Assembly (NCBI GenBank): GCA_021108375.1
Contig: JAIORA010000012.1
Location: 62,001-126,000, forward strand
DNA from: Anaerohalosphaeraceae bacterium
GTDB lineage: Bacteria; Planctomycetota; Phycisphaerae; Sedimentisphaerales; UBA12454
Length of the DNA: 64,000 nt
Direction of reading: 5' to 3'
This document shows, in pieces, positions 19,705 to 30,084 of the stretch. A model generated the notes under the pieces. That model saw nothing but the letters and a program-made list of their open reading frames with translations, was not told the origin of the DNA and did no database searches. How positions within the stretch are numbered: the stretch's first letter is position 1; every line of letters begins with the position of its first letter. A program made the position numbers and the translations under genes.

Positions 19705-21099
19705 ATGAAATTTACTTTCAACGGAGCTGCCGGCGAAGTTACCGGCTCATCGCACATAATAACCATCAACGGGAAAAATATCCTGCTGGACTGCGGACTC
19801 TTTCAGGGTAAGCGAAAAGAATCGTTCGAGAAGAACCGCAATTTCCTTTTCAAGCCTGAAAAAATTAACGCAATGCTGCTTTCGCACGCTCATATGGACC
19901 ATAGCGGCAACGTCCCCACGCTGATAAAGAAAGGCTATCAGGGAGACATTTACTGCACCGACGCAACGGCAGATTTGTGCGAAATAATGTTCCGCGATTG
20001 TGCTTATATTCAGACCAAAGACGTTGAGTATGTCAACAAAAGACGTGGGCGACAGGGCAAAACGCTTTTCGAGCCTTTATACAGTATTGAAGAAGCCGAG
20101 GTTGCCTGTACAAAATTGCGGTCGGTGCCATACGAAAAAACCTTCAAACTTTTTGACGATATCGAAGTAACGTTTCACGATGCCGGGCATATTTTAGGGT
20201 CTGCGATAGTGGAAATAGTTTTTGTCGAAAACGGCCAGAAGAAAAAACTGCTCTTCACCGGCGATATCGGCAGAACGGATATTCCGATTTTGAAAGACCC
20301 TGTCATAGTCAAAGATGTTAACTACCTCATCACCGAAAGCACTTACGGCGACCGTAAGCATCCGCCGGCCTCTGATGTCAAAGGTAAACTCGAAGAGCTT
20401 GTTAACGAAATCTGCGAAAGCGGCGGCAAGCTCATCATTCCCGCTTTTAGTATCGGAAGAACGCAATTGCTGGTGCTGCTGCTGAACCAACTGCACGATG
20501 AGGGCAAAATTCGTAAGCTGCCTATATATGTCGATTCGCCGCTATCGAGCAAGGCGACAAAAGTTTACAGCAAGCACAGAGAATGCTGGGATAAGGCGAC
20601 AGTTGATTTTGTAATTGGCGGCGAGAGGCCATTTGATTTTGAAGGACTCCATTACACCGAAGACGTTAATGAATCGATGGCTCTTAATAATGCGAGCGGG
20701 CCAATGATAATAATTTCCGCCTCAGGTATGTGCGAGGCCGGGCGGATATTGCATCATCTGAAAAATAATATCGCTGACCCGAAAAATACTGTTCTTATCG
20801 CTGGGTATATGGCGATGAATACGACCGGCCGGAAAATTGCGGAACATCAGCCGGAAATAAAAATCTTCGGCGAAATATATCCGCTTGCCGCAAAGGTTGA
20901 CGAAATCTCCGCGCTGAGTGCACACGCAGACAAGTACGAAATGCTCGATTATTTCAAGCGATGCGGAACGGCCAGTATTGAACACGCCTTTTGTGTTCAC
21001 GGCGAGCAAAATGCGCTCGAGCATTTTTCGGGTGCCCTGCTTGAGGCGGGAGTAAGCAATGTGCATATTCCATCGCCGGACGAAGTGTTTGAGCTTTAA
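19705..21099 (+). CDS. MBL-fold beta-CASP RNA-processing exonuclease-like protein
   Basis: SHAHMDHSGNVP, TGDIGRTD, ISASGMCEAGRILHHL, SALSAHADKYEML motifs. Confidence 0.92.
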   Translation: MKFTFNGAAGEVTGSSHIITINGKNILLDCGLFQGKRKESFEKNRNFLFKPEKINAMLLSHAHMDHSGNVPTLIKKGYQGDIYCTDATADLCEIMFRDCAYIQTKDVEYVNKRRGRQGKTLFEPLYSIEEAEVACTKLRSVPYEKTFKLFDDIEVTFHDAGHILGSAIVEIVFVENGQKKKLLFTGDIGRTDIPILKDPVIVKDVNYLITESTYGDRKHPPASDVKGKLEELVNEICESGGKLIIPAFSIGRTQLLVLLLNQLHDEGKIRKLPIYVDSPLSSKATKVYSKHRECWDKATVDFVIGGERPFDFEGLHYTEDVNESMALNNASGPMIIISASGMCEAGRILHHLKNNIADPKNTVLIAGYMAMNTTGRKIAEHQPEIKIFGEIYPLAAKVDEISALSAHADKYEMLDYFKRCGTASIEHAFCVHGEQNALEHFSGALLEAGVSNVHIPSPDEVFEL

Positions 21100-21227
21100 G
21101 GGGTTTTCAGCAATATAGTGCAAAAAAAAGGCATCGCAAGTATATAAAGCTGTGCCGGGCGGAGATACCATATCTATGAGTGAACTTGCGAGCGTTACAG
21201 GGATAAAATTGGCTGTATAATTCTGGA

Positions 21228-23675
21228 GTGAATATGCTAAAAAAAAGATTTCGCGAAAGTCTGGAGCGAGGTAAAAAATTTGTTATCATCGCAGAGCTAA
21301 CCGGCGGGCCGAATTTCAGCTTTGAACCCATCAGAAAATTCCTGACAGCGCACAAAGAAAGCGGAGGGAAAAAAATTCCGTCCTGTTTCGACTTTGTCGG
21401 CGTAAGCAATCCGCAAAGTCCCGGCGGGGTCGCGAATATCGAGCCAGCAGACGTTCATCGATTTATTAGAGAAGAACAGTTGCTCGGCGAACTTGATTTT
21501 GTTCCGCACGTTAGCTGCAAAGACAGTAACAGCGATGGGATTGTCTCACTGCTAAATGCACACAAAGCCAGCGGGGTCGAAAGTATTTTGGCACTTACCG
21601 GCGACAAACCAGTAACGGCTCAGAAAGTTTTCGAGTTAGAATCGGTCGGACTGATTAGCCTGATGGTGAAAATGAATAACAATTCGATAATGAAGGCGAA
21701 AAACCTGGACAAGGTTAAAAATTTCTTTATCGGTGCAGCGGTGTCGCAGTACAAATACAGCGAAGCTTCGCAGGTGCAGCAGTATTACAAAATGCTCAAG
21801 AAAATTGCCTGCGGAGCGGACTTCCTGATTACGCAAGTTGGGTGGGACTGGAAGAAATGCGTTGAGCTGATGCGTTTTATGAAAGACGAGGCGAACGATA
21901 CGCCTGTTATCGGCAATGTTTATATGCTTAGCACCATTACGCCAGCACCACGATTGATGCACGATATTAAGCTGCCGGGCTGCTTTGTGAGCGATGAACT
22001 GTTAAAAAAAATCTATTCGGAATCGGTTGACGACCATATCGAGCGGACGGCTCAGCAAATTGCGATGTATAAATCGATAGGCACCGTCGGGGTTGACCTT
22101 GGCGGAGTGCGCGATTACGATATGTTTATTAAAATTCTCAGCCGAGCAGCGGAAATCGGCGACGGATGGGAAGAGTTTAAAGATAATCTCTGCTGGCCTA
22201 AAGAAAACGGGTTTTATCTTTATGATGACAGCGGTAAACAAAATCCGCCATCAAAATTCAGAAAGACTTTTAGCCATCACTTTTTCAATTTTATGCATTT
22301 TGCGATACTCGACTCCAACCATTTCGGGTTTGGCGTTTTTAAGAACATTATGAAATTCCTCGGAACAGAAAAGCAAAAGGGATTTTTCTATAAAGGCTTT
22401 AATGCTACTGAAAAGGCGTTCAAATACTGTGCGTTCGACTGCCAGGAGTGCGGCGATTGCTATCTGCCGGAAAATTTCGGGCTTTGCACTATTGGCGGCT
22501 GTGAAAAAGGGATGGATAACGCACCGTGCGGCGATTCTACCGCCGACGGACGATGCGGAAATAATCTCGACAGGATATGTATTGGCGAGTATATTTATAA
22601 AGTAGCCGCGGCAGAAAAAGGCGGACTGGCGAAACTTAAAACAATAATCAATAAGCCGAGAATGCCGGAACTGATGCATACGGCTTCGGTTTTGAACCAT
22701 TTATTCGGAAAGGACCATACATTGAAAAGTCCGCTTATCGGAATAGCAGAATTAGTACACGCCTCGATTCCGAAAACCGGTGCGGTTATGACCGAGCTTC
22801 ATTCGCTTGGCGAGACGGCTTTTACCAAAACCAGCGGGCCGCTTGATTACATAAAAGCACTAATCGAATCGCAGGCGGCAGAGGGTGCGGCGTATATCGC
22901 GGTTAATGTCGATGAATTTGGCGAGTCAGACCCAGCTTGGGCCGTTAGCCTAATGAGAGAATATGTGAAGCTCGTAAGGAAATGGGGACAGGGTGTGCCG
23001 GTCTGTATCGACAGCAGCGATGATAATGTTCTCGTTGCCGGGCTGGAGGAATGGTACGATTGTTCCGAAAAAATTGAAGCACCGCTGCTCAATTCCATAA
23101 AAGTACACACCATCGACAAGATAATGCCGTTGAAAAAATCCTTTGACTTCAAATTTATCGGTATGCTGATTGGCGAAGGTACTGAAACTCAGGCAGAATC
23201 AGTCGAAGACCTTTATGGACTGGCAAAAACAATCTGCTTAGCTGCAACCGAGAAGTACGGCTTTAAGGCGGAGGAAATTTTCTTCGATTCGACAGTATTT
23301 CCGCTGGCGATAGATATGCCTATGCAACCCGGTGCGAAAAGCTATACCTATCGCACGTTTAACACTATTAAAAAAATCAAAACCGATGACCTGCTGAAGA
23401 ACTGTCATTTCTCGCTGGGCGTTACTAACAGTGTTCGCGATCTGCCGGGCAGAAAGATTGGCGTAGCGCGAGCCTATGTTGAAGTTGCGATGCGCTACGG
23501 ACTGGATGCGGGAATTGTAAATGTTTCGCACCAGTTCGGCGTAAAACCAGCTGCCCCGGAACTGGTCAAACTTGTCGAGGCTTTTGCTGATATGGACGGG
23601 TCAGACGAAAAAATGAACGAGGCGATGGTGCTAATGGGACAGTTCTGCTCGACCAACCGCAAGCCTGCGAAATAA
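21228..23675 (+). CDS. Multidomain folate C1 protein: MetF-like + Cys-rich MTHFR-C/MetV-like + pterin-binding (DHPS/MeTr-like) domains
   Basis: 815 aa; N-term methylene-THF reductase-like barrel (ALTGDKPVTAQ...), centre CAFDCQECGDCYLPENFGLCTIGGCEKGMDNAPCGDSTADGRCG, C-term pterin-binding-like barrel (VCIDSSDDNVL...FDSTVFPLAIDMPMQPGAKSYTYRTFNTIKKIK...FSLGVTNSVRDLPGR). Confidence 0.8.
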   Translation: MNMLKKRFRESLERGKKFVIIAELTGGPNFSFEPIRKFLTAHKESGGKKIPSCFDFVGVSNPQSPGGVANIEPADVHRFIREEQLLGELDFVPHVSCKDSNSDGIVSLLNAHKASGVESILALTGDKPVTAQKVFELESVGLISLMVKMNNNSIMKAKNLDKVKNFFIGAAVSQYKYSEASQVQQYYKMLKKIACGADFLITQVGWDWKKCVELMRFMKDEANDTPVIGNVYMLSTITPAPRLMHDIKLPGCFVSDELLKKIYSESVDDHIERTAQQIAMYKSIGTVGVDLGGVRDYDMFIKILSRAAEIGDGWEEFKDNLCWPKENGFYLYDDSGKQNPPSKFRKTFSHHFFNFMHFAILDSNHFGFGVFKNIMKFLGTEKQKGFFYKGFNATEKAFKYCAFDCQECGDCYLPENFGLCTIGGCEKGMDNAPCGDSTADGRCGNNLDRICIGEYIYKVAAAEKGGLAKLKTIINKPRMPELMHTASVLNHLFGKDHTLKSPLIGIAELVHASIPKTGAVMTELHSLGETAFTKTSGPLDYIKALIESQAAEGAAYIAVNVDEFGESDPAWAVSLMREYVKLVRKWGQGVPVCIDSSDDNVLVAGLEEWYDCSEKIEAPLLNSIKVHTIDKIMPLKKSFDFKFIGMLIGEGTETQAESVEDLYGLAKTICLAATEKYGFKAEEIFFDSTVFPLAIDMPMQPGAKSYTYRTFNTIKKIKTDDLLKNCHFSLGVTNSVRDLPGRKIGVARAYVEVAMRYGLDAGIVNVSHQFGVKPAAPELVKLVEAFADMDGSDEKMNEAMVLMGQFCSTNRKPAK

Positions 23676-23723
23676 TATATTTGCAGCCGGGCTGGAAATA
23701 CGCTAAACTGCCCTGTTGATTAT

Positions 23724-23795
23724 GCCAACGTAGCTCAACGGTAGAGCACTGGTTTTGTAAACCAGCGGTTGTCGGTTCGATTCCGACCGTTGGCT
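23724..23795 (+). tRNA. tRNA-Thr (anticodon TGT)
   Basis: GCCAACG..CGTTGGC acceptor stem, GCTC..GAGC D stem, CTGGT-TTTGTAA-ACCAG anticodon arm, GTCGG-TTCGATT-CCGAC T arm; CCA not encoded; T-run follows. Confidence 0.96.
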
Positions 23796-23821
23796 TTTTT
23801 TCAAAAAGAGTTGAAATCCCA

Positions 23822-24037
23822 TTAGTTGTCTGCTGCACGCCTTTTGTATTTGGTCAGCATTGCGGCAAAAAGGATGTGTCTTAGCTGGTCAAGTTTCAAA
23901 GCCTCAAGGTAATCATCTGAAAAATCAAGTTTGAACGAACCGTGGAAATCTCTGATTTTTTGCCTGACCTCGGCCGATGCCAGCGAAGCAATGGATGTAA
24001 TCAGATGTTCGTAATCAGCGGTTTCAGCCATTTGCAA
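23822..24037 (-). CDS. Hypothetical small protein
   Basis: 71-aa ORF in an otherwise empty interval; coding likelihood judged only from composition. Confidence 0.4.
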   Translation of the reverse strand: MQMAETADYEHLITSIASLASAEVRQKIRDFHGSFKLDFSDDYLEALKLDQLRHILFAAMLTKYKRRAADN

Positions 24038-24167
24038 TATCCTTAATCCTTTTTGTTTGTCCCCACCCTTAAACTATCGGCCAAAATTCGGAGCGACTTT
24101 TTGTCAAATCTATAACTTAAATAAAAAATGTTTCGGCTTTCTACAAAACGTCTTATAATACTCCGCA

Positions 24168-25217
24168 ATGAGAACCGAAGAACTTAATTACGACCTGCCG
24201 AGCGAGCTGATAGCACAAAAGCCAGCGAGCGAAAGAACCGAATCCAGGCTACTGGTTCTAAGCAGAGCCGACGGCTCGCTGAAAGATAAAATTTTCAGCG
24301 ATATTACCAGCTTTCTAAAGCCAGGCGATTGCCTTGTACTCAACGACACCAAAGTCCTGCCGGCAAAATTTTTCGCAAGGCGCCAAAGCGGAGCGAAACT
24401 GGAAGGGCTGTTCATCGAACAAACTCCAAACGGACTGTGGCTGATTATGCTCAAAAACGCAAACAGGGTCAAGCCCGGCGAAAAAATTAATCTGCTCGAC
24501 AAAGACGCAAATAAATATACCTCGGCAACAGTCTGCGAAAAACTCGGTAAGGGCAAGTGGCTTTTGAATCCTGATTCTGTCGCTGAGGCTGAGGATGTGC
24601 TGGAAAAAATCGGCTTCTCTCCCCTGCCGCCATACATAAAACGGGCTGACCCGAAATCAACACACGAAATGGACAAGGACCGATATCAAACCGTTTATGC
24701 GGCACAGACAGGAGCGGTGGCAGCACCGACAGCGGGAATGCATTTCAGCGATGAGCTTCTTGATATGCTCGGCAACAATGGAATAAAAATCGCCCGGCTT
24801 ACTCTGCACGTTGGTATCGGAACATTTAAGCCGGTCGAAACTAACTCGCTCGACAAGCACGAAATCCATTCTGAAAAATACTGCCTTGACGAAACAAACG
24901 CGGCAATAATCAATGAAGCTGTCGCTGCCAGCGGGCGAATTATCGCAGTGGGAACGACCAGCGTAAGGACGCTTGAGACAATTGCCGCAGAACGAAAAGT
25001 GGTTGCGGCAAGCGGAGATACACGGCTTTTTATCACGCCCGGATATAAATTCAAAATCGTTGATTGTATGATAACCAACTTCCATCTGCCGAAATCCACT
25101 CTGATAGCTCTTGTCGGAGCGTTTGCAGGACTGGATAAAATAATGGCTGCCTACACCTACGCAATCGAAAAAAAGTACCGCTTTTACTCGTATGGCGACG
25201 CGATGCTGATTATTTAG
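24168..25217 (+). CDS. queA: tRNA preQ1(34) S-adenosylmethionine ribosyltransferase-isomerase
   Basis: ELNYDLPSELIAQKPASERTESRLLVL; GAVAAPTAGMHFSDELL; DCMITNFHLPKSTL. Confidence 0.96.
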   Translation: MRTEELNYDLPSELIAQKPASERTESRLLVLSRADGSLKDKIFSDITSFLKPGDCLVLNDTKVLPAKFFARRQSGAKLEGLFIEQTPNGLWLIMLKNANRVKPGEKINLLDKDANKYTSATVCEKLGKGKWLLNPDSVAEAEDVLEKIGFSPLPPYIKRADPKSTHEMDKDRYQTVYAAQTGAVAAPTAGMHFSDELLDMLGNNGIKIARLTLHVGIGTFKPVETNSLDKHEIHSEKYCLDETNAAIINEAVAASGRIIAVGTTSVRTLETIAAERKVVAASGDTRLFITPGYKFKIVDCMITNFHLPKSTLIALVGAFAGLDKIMAAYTYAIEKKYRFYSYGDAMLII

Positions 25218-25394
25218 CGATTCCACATAACCGCTTTTCAAACAAGCTGTTATGCAATATCCTGCCCCGGAAATCTGCCTTGGGATAAACTCCGGAGGTA
25301 AATAGGGTAATTATTGTTGCTGTCATCGAAATACGGTGCTATAATCAGGGGCTTGTGTATAAATGAAAAAATGTATCTATTATGGCAGTAAAAA

Positions 25395-25853
25395 ATGGTA
25401 TTGACTCAAATTCTTGACCCCGAATGTGTTAAGGTGCCGCTTGAGAGCACTGATAAAGAAGAAGTGATTGCAGCCCTGGTTGATTTGCTCGCAGAAGGCG
25501 GGCTTCTTGAAGACCGGGACAACGTACTCGATGCGGTGATTATGAGGGAAAAGACCCGCAGCACGGGAATCGGTTCGGGAATCGCGATACCACACGGCAA
25601 ATGCAAAGGTGTCAAAAAACTCGTTATGGCTATCGGGATAAGCCCGAAAGGAATCGACTTCAACAGCATCGACGATAAGAAAGTTCATATCGTGGTTCTG
25701 CTGGCTTCGCCGAGCGATAGTACCGGCCCACATATCCAGGCGCTGGCAAGGATAAGCAGACTGATGCTCGATGAGGAATTTAAGAATAAACTGGCAAATT
25801 CTTCTTCGGCTGACGAGCTTTATACGCTTATCAACGAAAAAGAATCTGAGTAA
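25395..25853 (+). CDS. PTS sugar transporter EIIA (fructose/nitrogen type)
   Basis: 152 aa; VIMREKTRSTGIGSGIAIPHGKCKGVKKLVMAIG active-site His region. Confidence 0.9.
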   Translation: MVLTQILDPECVKVPLESTDKEEVIAALVDLLAEGGLLEDRDNVLDAVIMREKTRSTGIGSGIAIPHGKCKGVKKLVMAIGISPKGIDFNSIDDKKVHIVVLLASPSDSTGPHIQALARISRLMLDEEFKNKLANSSSADELYTLINEKESE

Positions 25854-25865
25854 TACCAATTCCGA

Positions 25866-28490
25866 TTAATAAATGCCCTGTCTTGATTCAGCTGATGATT
25901 CCCAGGTTATCAAGCCCGGCTCGTATGAATCGCCCAGCTCACCACCATTTGGCATAACTCTCAACGCGAAACCACATTTGCCGCTCTTGCTGCATTTAAT
26001 CTGCCCCTGAAAAGAATAGCAGTTTGACTGAGCTTGTTCCTTCTGCGACATCCGCGTTACAGAGCTGTTGTGTATATTGCCCCAAGAGTCAACGGTGCCA
26101 TAACAAATTTCAATAGATACATCTTCCGGCCTGATGTCGCCAAGCTGGACATTGGCATTGATTTGCAGTGTGTTTCCAACCTGAAGATAATCGCTGTTGC
26201 CATTTAGAGGCTCAACTTTGCTGCCGCTGCTAACCTGAATATCGACATCTTCAAAACTGATATTGCCCCAACTGCTGCGCAGTCTCATCTTTTGCTCGGC
26301 AAGCTCTTTTGCCTTTTGAAGGTCAGAGCAGGTAAGCTCGTTCCATCTTTTTGCAGAAGGCACGTAGTACTTATTCGTATAATCGCCAACCATTCTATGG
26401 GTATTGAACCGCGGAGCGTTCCATTTCAGTGTGTTTTTCATTCTGTTTATCCAGGCACGCGGCAGGTTGTCCGTCGAACGAGTGTAAAACAGCGGAACGA
26501 TTTCGTTCTCGAAAAGATTGAAAGTCGCTTCGGATTCGACCTTGTCCTGATACTCGTAATCGTCATAAGTTTCGCCAGCGCCGATTACCCAACCGCCATT
26601 AAGGGTGTAGCCTTCACACCACCAGCCGTCCAGAGTACTAACGTTTAACGCGCCGTTGATGGCAGCCTTCATTCCACTGGTTCCGCTTGCTTCCATCGGT
26701 ACTCGCGGAGTGTTTAGCCAGATGTCAACGCCTTGCACCATATATCTTGCGATGTCGATGTTGTAATCTTCCAGAAAGACGAGTCTTCTTCGTACATCGT
26801 GCCTTGAAGCAAAATGGATGAGCTGGCGAATTATTTCCTTGCCCTGCACATCGTTAGGATGGGCTTTGCCAGCATAAATTATCTGTACGGGTTTATCGAC
26901 GTTGCTGAGAAGTTTAATAAATCTCTCAACGTCTTTCAAAAGCAGATTGCCGCGTTTATAAGTTGCGAATCTTCGAGCGAAACCGACCGTCAGCGCTTCG
27001 GGGTCGAGTACTTCTTCTGCCCAGCCAAGCTCAGTGTGATAAGCTCCGCGTCTCTGCATCTGTTTTTTAATTTGCTTGCGAACAAAGCTTACAAGGCTCT
27101 CTTTGTTGCGCTGATGTATTCTCCACAATTCCTCATCGGGAATCTGGTCAACATTTTTCCAAATGTTTTCGTCCGCGATTTCCTCGTCCCAATTAAAGCC
27201 CATATACCTTTCGTAGAGCAGGCTTAGTTCCGGCGAGACGAAAGTTTTAGCGTGAATACCGTTTGTTATCGAGCCGATTGGCACCTCTTCGACAGGTACA
27301 TCCGGCCAAATATCAGCCCACATCGACCTTGATACCTCGCCGTGCAGTTTGCTTACGCCGTTTCTGCTGGCGCTTAGACGCATAGCCAGTACCGGCATTT
27401 TGAAACTTTCGCTCTGTTTTCCCTGATTTATTCTGCCCAAACCGAGGAACTGGTCCATATTGATTCCGAGCTTGGGGAAGTATCCGCCGAAATATTTGTT
27501 CATAAGCTCAGGGCTGAACTCGTCGTTGCCGGCTTTGACCGGAGTGTGTACGGTGAAGATATTGCTTGCCTTGGTTGCTTCCAGTGCCTGAGCGAAATTT
27601 ATCTTTTTAGTATTTGAAAGGTGCCTTATTCTCTCCAGAGCCATAAACGCCGCGTGGCCCTCATTCATATGGCAGACGCTCGGCTCAATTCCCATCGCCA
27701 AAAGCGCCTTGTAACCGCCGATGCCCAGTAATACTTCCTGCTGAATCCGCATTTCAGAATCGCCGGTATAAAGGGCTGATGTGATGAGTCTGTCCTGTTG
27801 TGAATTTGCGGGGATGTTCGTATCGAGCAAATTAAGTTTTACCCTGCCAACCTGAATCTGCCATATCTGGGCGATTACCTGCCTTTGCGGGTAAGCTATT
27901 TTTATCGTTAGTGGCTTGCTGCTGTTGTGTTTCTTCAGCAGGCGAATCGGCATATTGTAAATATCATTTTCTTCGTAACGCTCCTGCTGCCAGCCGTCAG
28001 CATTGAGGTACTGGCGGAAATATCCTTTCTGGTACAAAAGTCCGATGCCTGTTAATGGCAGGCCGAGATCGGAGGCACTTTTGAGGTGGTCGCCTGCTAA
28101 AATTCCCAGGCCGCCTGAATAAATCGGAACCGATTCGTGCAGGCCAAACTCAAAACTGAAATATGCTATCAATGGCTTTTGTCCTTGGGTCCATACCTTG
28201 TCGAACCAAACGGGACTATCCATATAAAGCTGTAACTTTTCCTGAGCTTGTTTGAGCTGATAGAGATAGCCGGGATTTGCGGCCAGGTCGTTTAGCCTTG
28301 TCTGGCTTACACTGCCAAGAAGCTTTACCGGATTATGGCCAAACTGCTCCCACATTTCCGGGTCGATTTGCCTGAAAAGCTCAACAATTTCCGGGTTCCA
28401 CGCCCAAAAGAGATTGCAGGAAAGTTCCTCAAGCGGCTCCAATGGTTCCGGCAACGACGGCAGTACTGTAAAATTTCTTATTTTATGCAT
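25866..28490 (-). CDS. glgP: Alpha-glucan (glycogen/starch) phosphorylase family
   Basis: YFSFEFGLHESVPIYSGGLGILAGDHLKSASDLGLP; EASGTSGMKAAINGALNVSTLDGWW; likely start MHKIRNFTVLPSLPEPL at 28490. Confidence 0.94.
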   Translation of the reverse strand: MHKIRNFTVLPSLPEPLEPLEELSCNLFWAWNPEIVELFRQIDPEMWEQFGHNPVKLLGSVSQTRLNDLAANPGYLYQLKQAQEKLQLYMDSPVWFDKVWTQGQKPLIAYFSFEFGLHESVPIYSGGLGILAGDHLKSASDLGLPLTGIGLLYQKGYFRQYLNADGWQQERYEENDIYNMPIRLLKKHNSSKPLTIKIAYPQRQVIAQIWQIQVGRVKLNLLDTNIPANSQQDRLITSALYTGDSEMRIQQEVLLGIGGYKALLAMGIEPSVCHMNEGHAAFMALERIRHLSNTKKINFAQALEATKASNIFTVHTPVKAGNDEFSPELMNKYFGGYFPKLGINMDQFLGLGRINQGKQSESFKMPVLAMRLSASRNGVSKLHGEVSRSMWADIWPDVPVEEVPIGSITNGIHAKTFVSPELSLLYERYMGFNWDEEIADENIWKNVDQIPDEELWRIHQRNKESLVSFVRKQIKKQMQRRGAYHTELGWAEEVLDPEALTVGFARRFATYKRGNLLLKDVERFIKLLSNVDKPVQIIYAGKAHPNDVQGKEIIRQLIHFASRHDVRRRLVFLEDYNIDIARYMVQGVDIWLNTPRVPMEASGTSGMKAAINGALNVSTLDGWWCEGYTLNGGWVIGAGETYDDYEYQDKVESEATFNLFENEIVPLFYTRSTDNLPRAWINRMKNTLKWNAPRFNTHRMVGDYTNKYYVPSAKRWNELTCSDLQKAKELAEQKMRLRSSWGNISFEDVDIQVSSGSKVEPLNGNSDYLQVGNTLQINANVQLGDIRPEDVSIEICYGTVDSWGNIHNSSVTRMSQKEQAQSNCYSFQGQIKCSKSGKCGFALRVMPNGGELGDSYEPGLITWESSAESRQGIY

Positions 28491-29026
28491 AGTAACCCTA
28501 GTTCTAATAAAATCCTTTTTCAACTTTTCGACTTTTTTTCGACTTCAAAGCTCACCGAAGCACAAACTTCTGACAAAATAATGGCTGAGCCATCAAATAC
28601 CTAATCGACATATTTGCCGGACAGCTTAATACTACCAGCGCGATTTATTACAAAATCACGCTGAAATCCTAAATACTAAACCCTAAATACTAAACAATAT
28701 CGAATTACCAAAATACTAATTTTCAAAACAAAAACGGGCTTTTCCGTTCATCAGGTGTTTTGAATTTTTGTCATTGTAATTCTGAATTTGTTTGTTATGG
28801 GACGTTGCGGTCGGGATATTGTCATATCCCGGAGTTCTGATTTTCAGCAAAATTCATTTTAACAACATTTTATCGCCTCAAAGTGTATAACGTGTCTTTA
28901 AAAAAGAAGTTAGGTTTTTTGTGTTTTTATTGACAATTCGACATTTTTAGCTTAAATGTTTGCTTTTCTGTTCATCTTATAGTACAATTAGAAGATTGGT
29001 GTTCTTTGCTTGGATTATCAGAAAAT

Positions 29027-29917
29027 ATGAGCAATGTTGCTTTAAATTCTGGATGTCTTAAATGTTTGTGTCTGCTTATGGTTTTTGTAGTCATTTGTCA
29101 GGCTGATATTTATAACGGGGGCTTTGAAATTGCAGACCCCTGCCAGACACAAGATTTCACCACCCCCGATGGCTGGGGATGTGAGAATTACGCGGCCAAG
29201 GTCGGACATTTTTTACCTCAACCACAAGCAGGGGCAGGCAGGAATAATCCTTTTGATTGGAAAATAGACTACACCATAGGTCTGTTTCCATTTGAAGGCC
29301 ATTCTTATCTGCTGGTCAGCACCGGCCCGGACCCTAACGAAACTATCCCCGACCCGGGGATGAATGTTAGAACCGAAGCCGTGCAGGAAATAACCGTCTC
29401 AGAAGGTGAAATGATTCAGGGGATGTATTTTTTTGGCACCTGCGATTATTACGGTTGGAACGACACTGCCGAGATAATGCTGTGGCCAACACGCGATTTG
29501 ACCCTTACAGATATTGAGTTGGTAAGAATTTCTGTGCTTGACGTAGGTGATAACAGTTCCACGCTTGGCTGGCAGAGATTTGAATATGTCTTCGACGCGA
29601 ATCAGGCAGGTGCATACGATTTGGCCATCGCTGTTTGGGATGTTGATGATGGCTCTCTTCACACCTATTTTGCTGTGGATGCCCTTAGTCTCTGTAATGT
29701 GCCGGTTACAAACAGCGATATCAATCTTGATTGTGAAGTTAATTTTCTCGACTTTACTATTTTAGCTGACGATTGGCTTGAGGATTGCAGCGTCGCAAAT
29801 TATGCCTGCGACCCAAACAACAACGGCTGTTTCATCGGAACCAATTTGGCTGACAGCAATTTTGTCAATGCCAACGATTTAGGGGTATTTGTGCAGGACT
29901 GGCTTGAGGGATTTTAG
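29027..29917 (+). CDS. Secreted protein with C-terminal dockerin-like repeats
   Basis: Hydrophobic N-terminus; C-term SDINLDCEVNFLDFTILADDWLEDC...NLADSNFVNANDLGVFVQDWLEGF duplicated calcium-binding-like loops. Confidence 0.75.
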   Translation: MSNVALNSGCLKCLCLLMVFVVICQADIYNGGFEIADPCQTQDFTTPDGWGCENYAAKVGHFLPQPQAGAGRNNPFDWKIDYTIGLFPFEGHSYLLVSTGPDPNETIPDPGMNVRTEAVQEITVSEGEMIQGMYFFGTCDYYGWNDTAEIMLWPTRDLTLTDIELVRISVLDVGDNSSTLGWQRFEYVFDANQAGAYDLAIAVWDVDDGSLHTYFAVDALSLCNVPVTNSDINLDCEVNFLDFTILADDWLEDCSVANYACDPNNNGCFIGTNLADSNFVNANDLGVFVQDWLEGF

Positions 29918-30084
29918 ATTCTCCAAAACTTTACAGCTGATTTTGACGCGAAAAACCCTTTTTACACACCCCCAAATTTCACTCTGGCACAAATGCCCAT
30001 TTTTTGGTATATATACCACTCTCATAAGCTCTACAATAGCAGCTAAAACCAGTTATGGTATTACCTTAAAATGGATTATAATAG

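Noticed and set aside
29027-29917. Cellulosome component
   Set aside because: Dockerin-like repeats are common in planctomycete secreted proteins; no cohesin or scaffoldin in the window.
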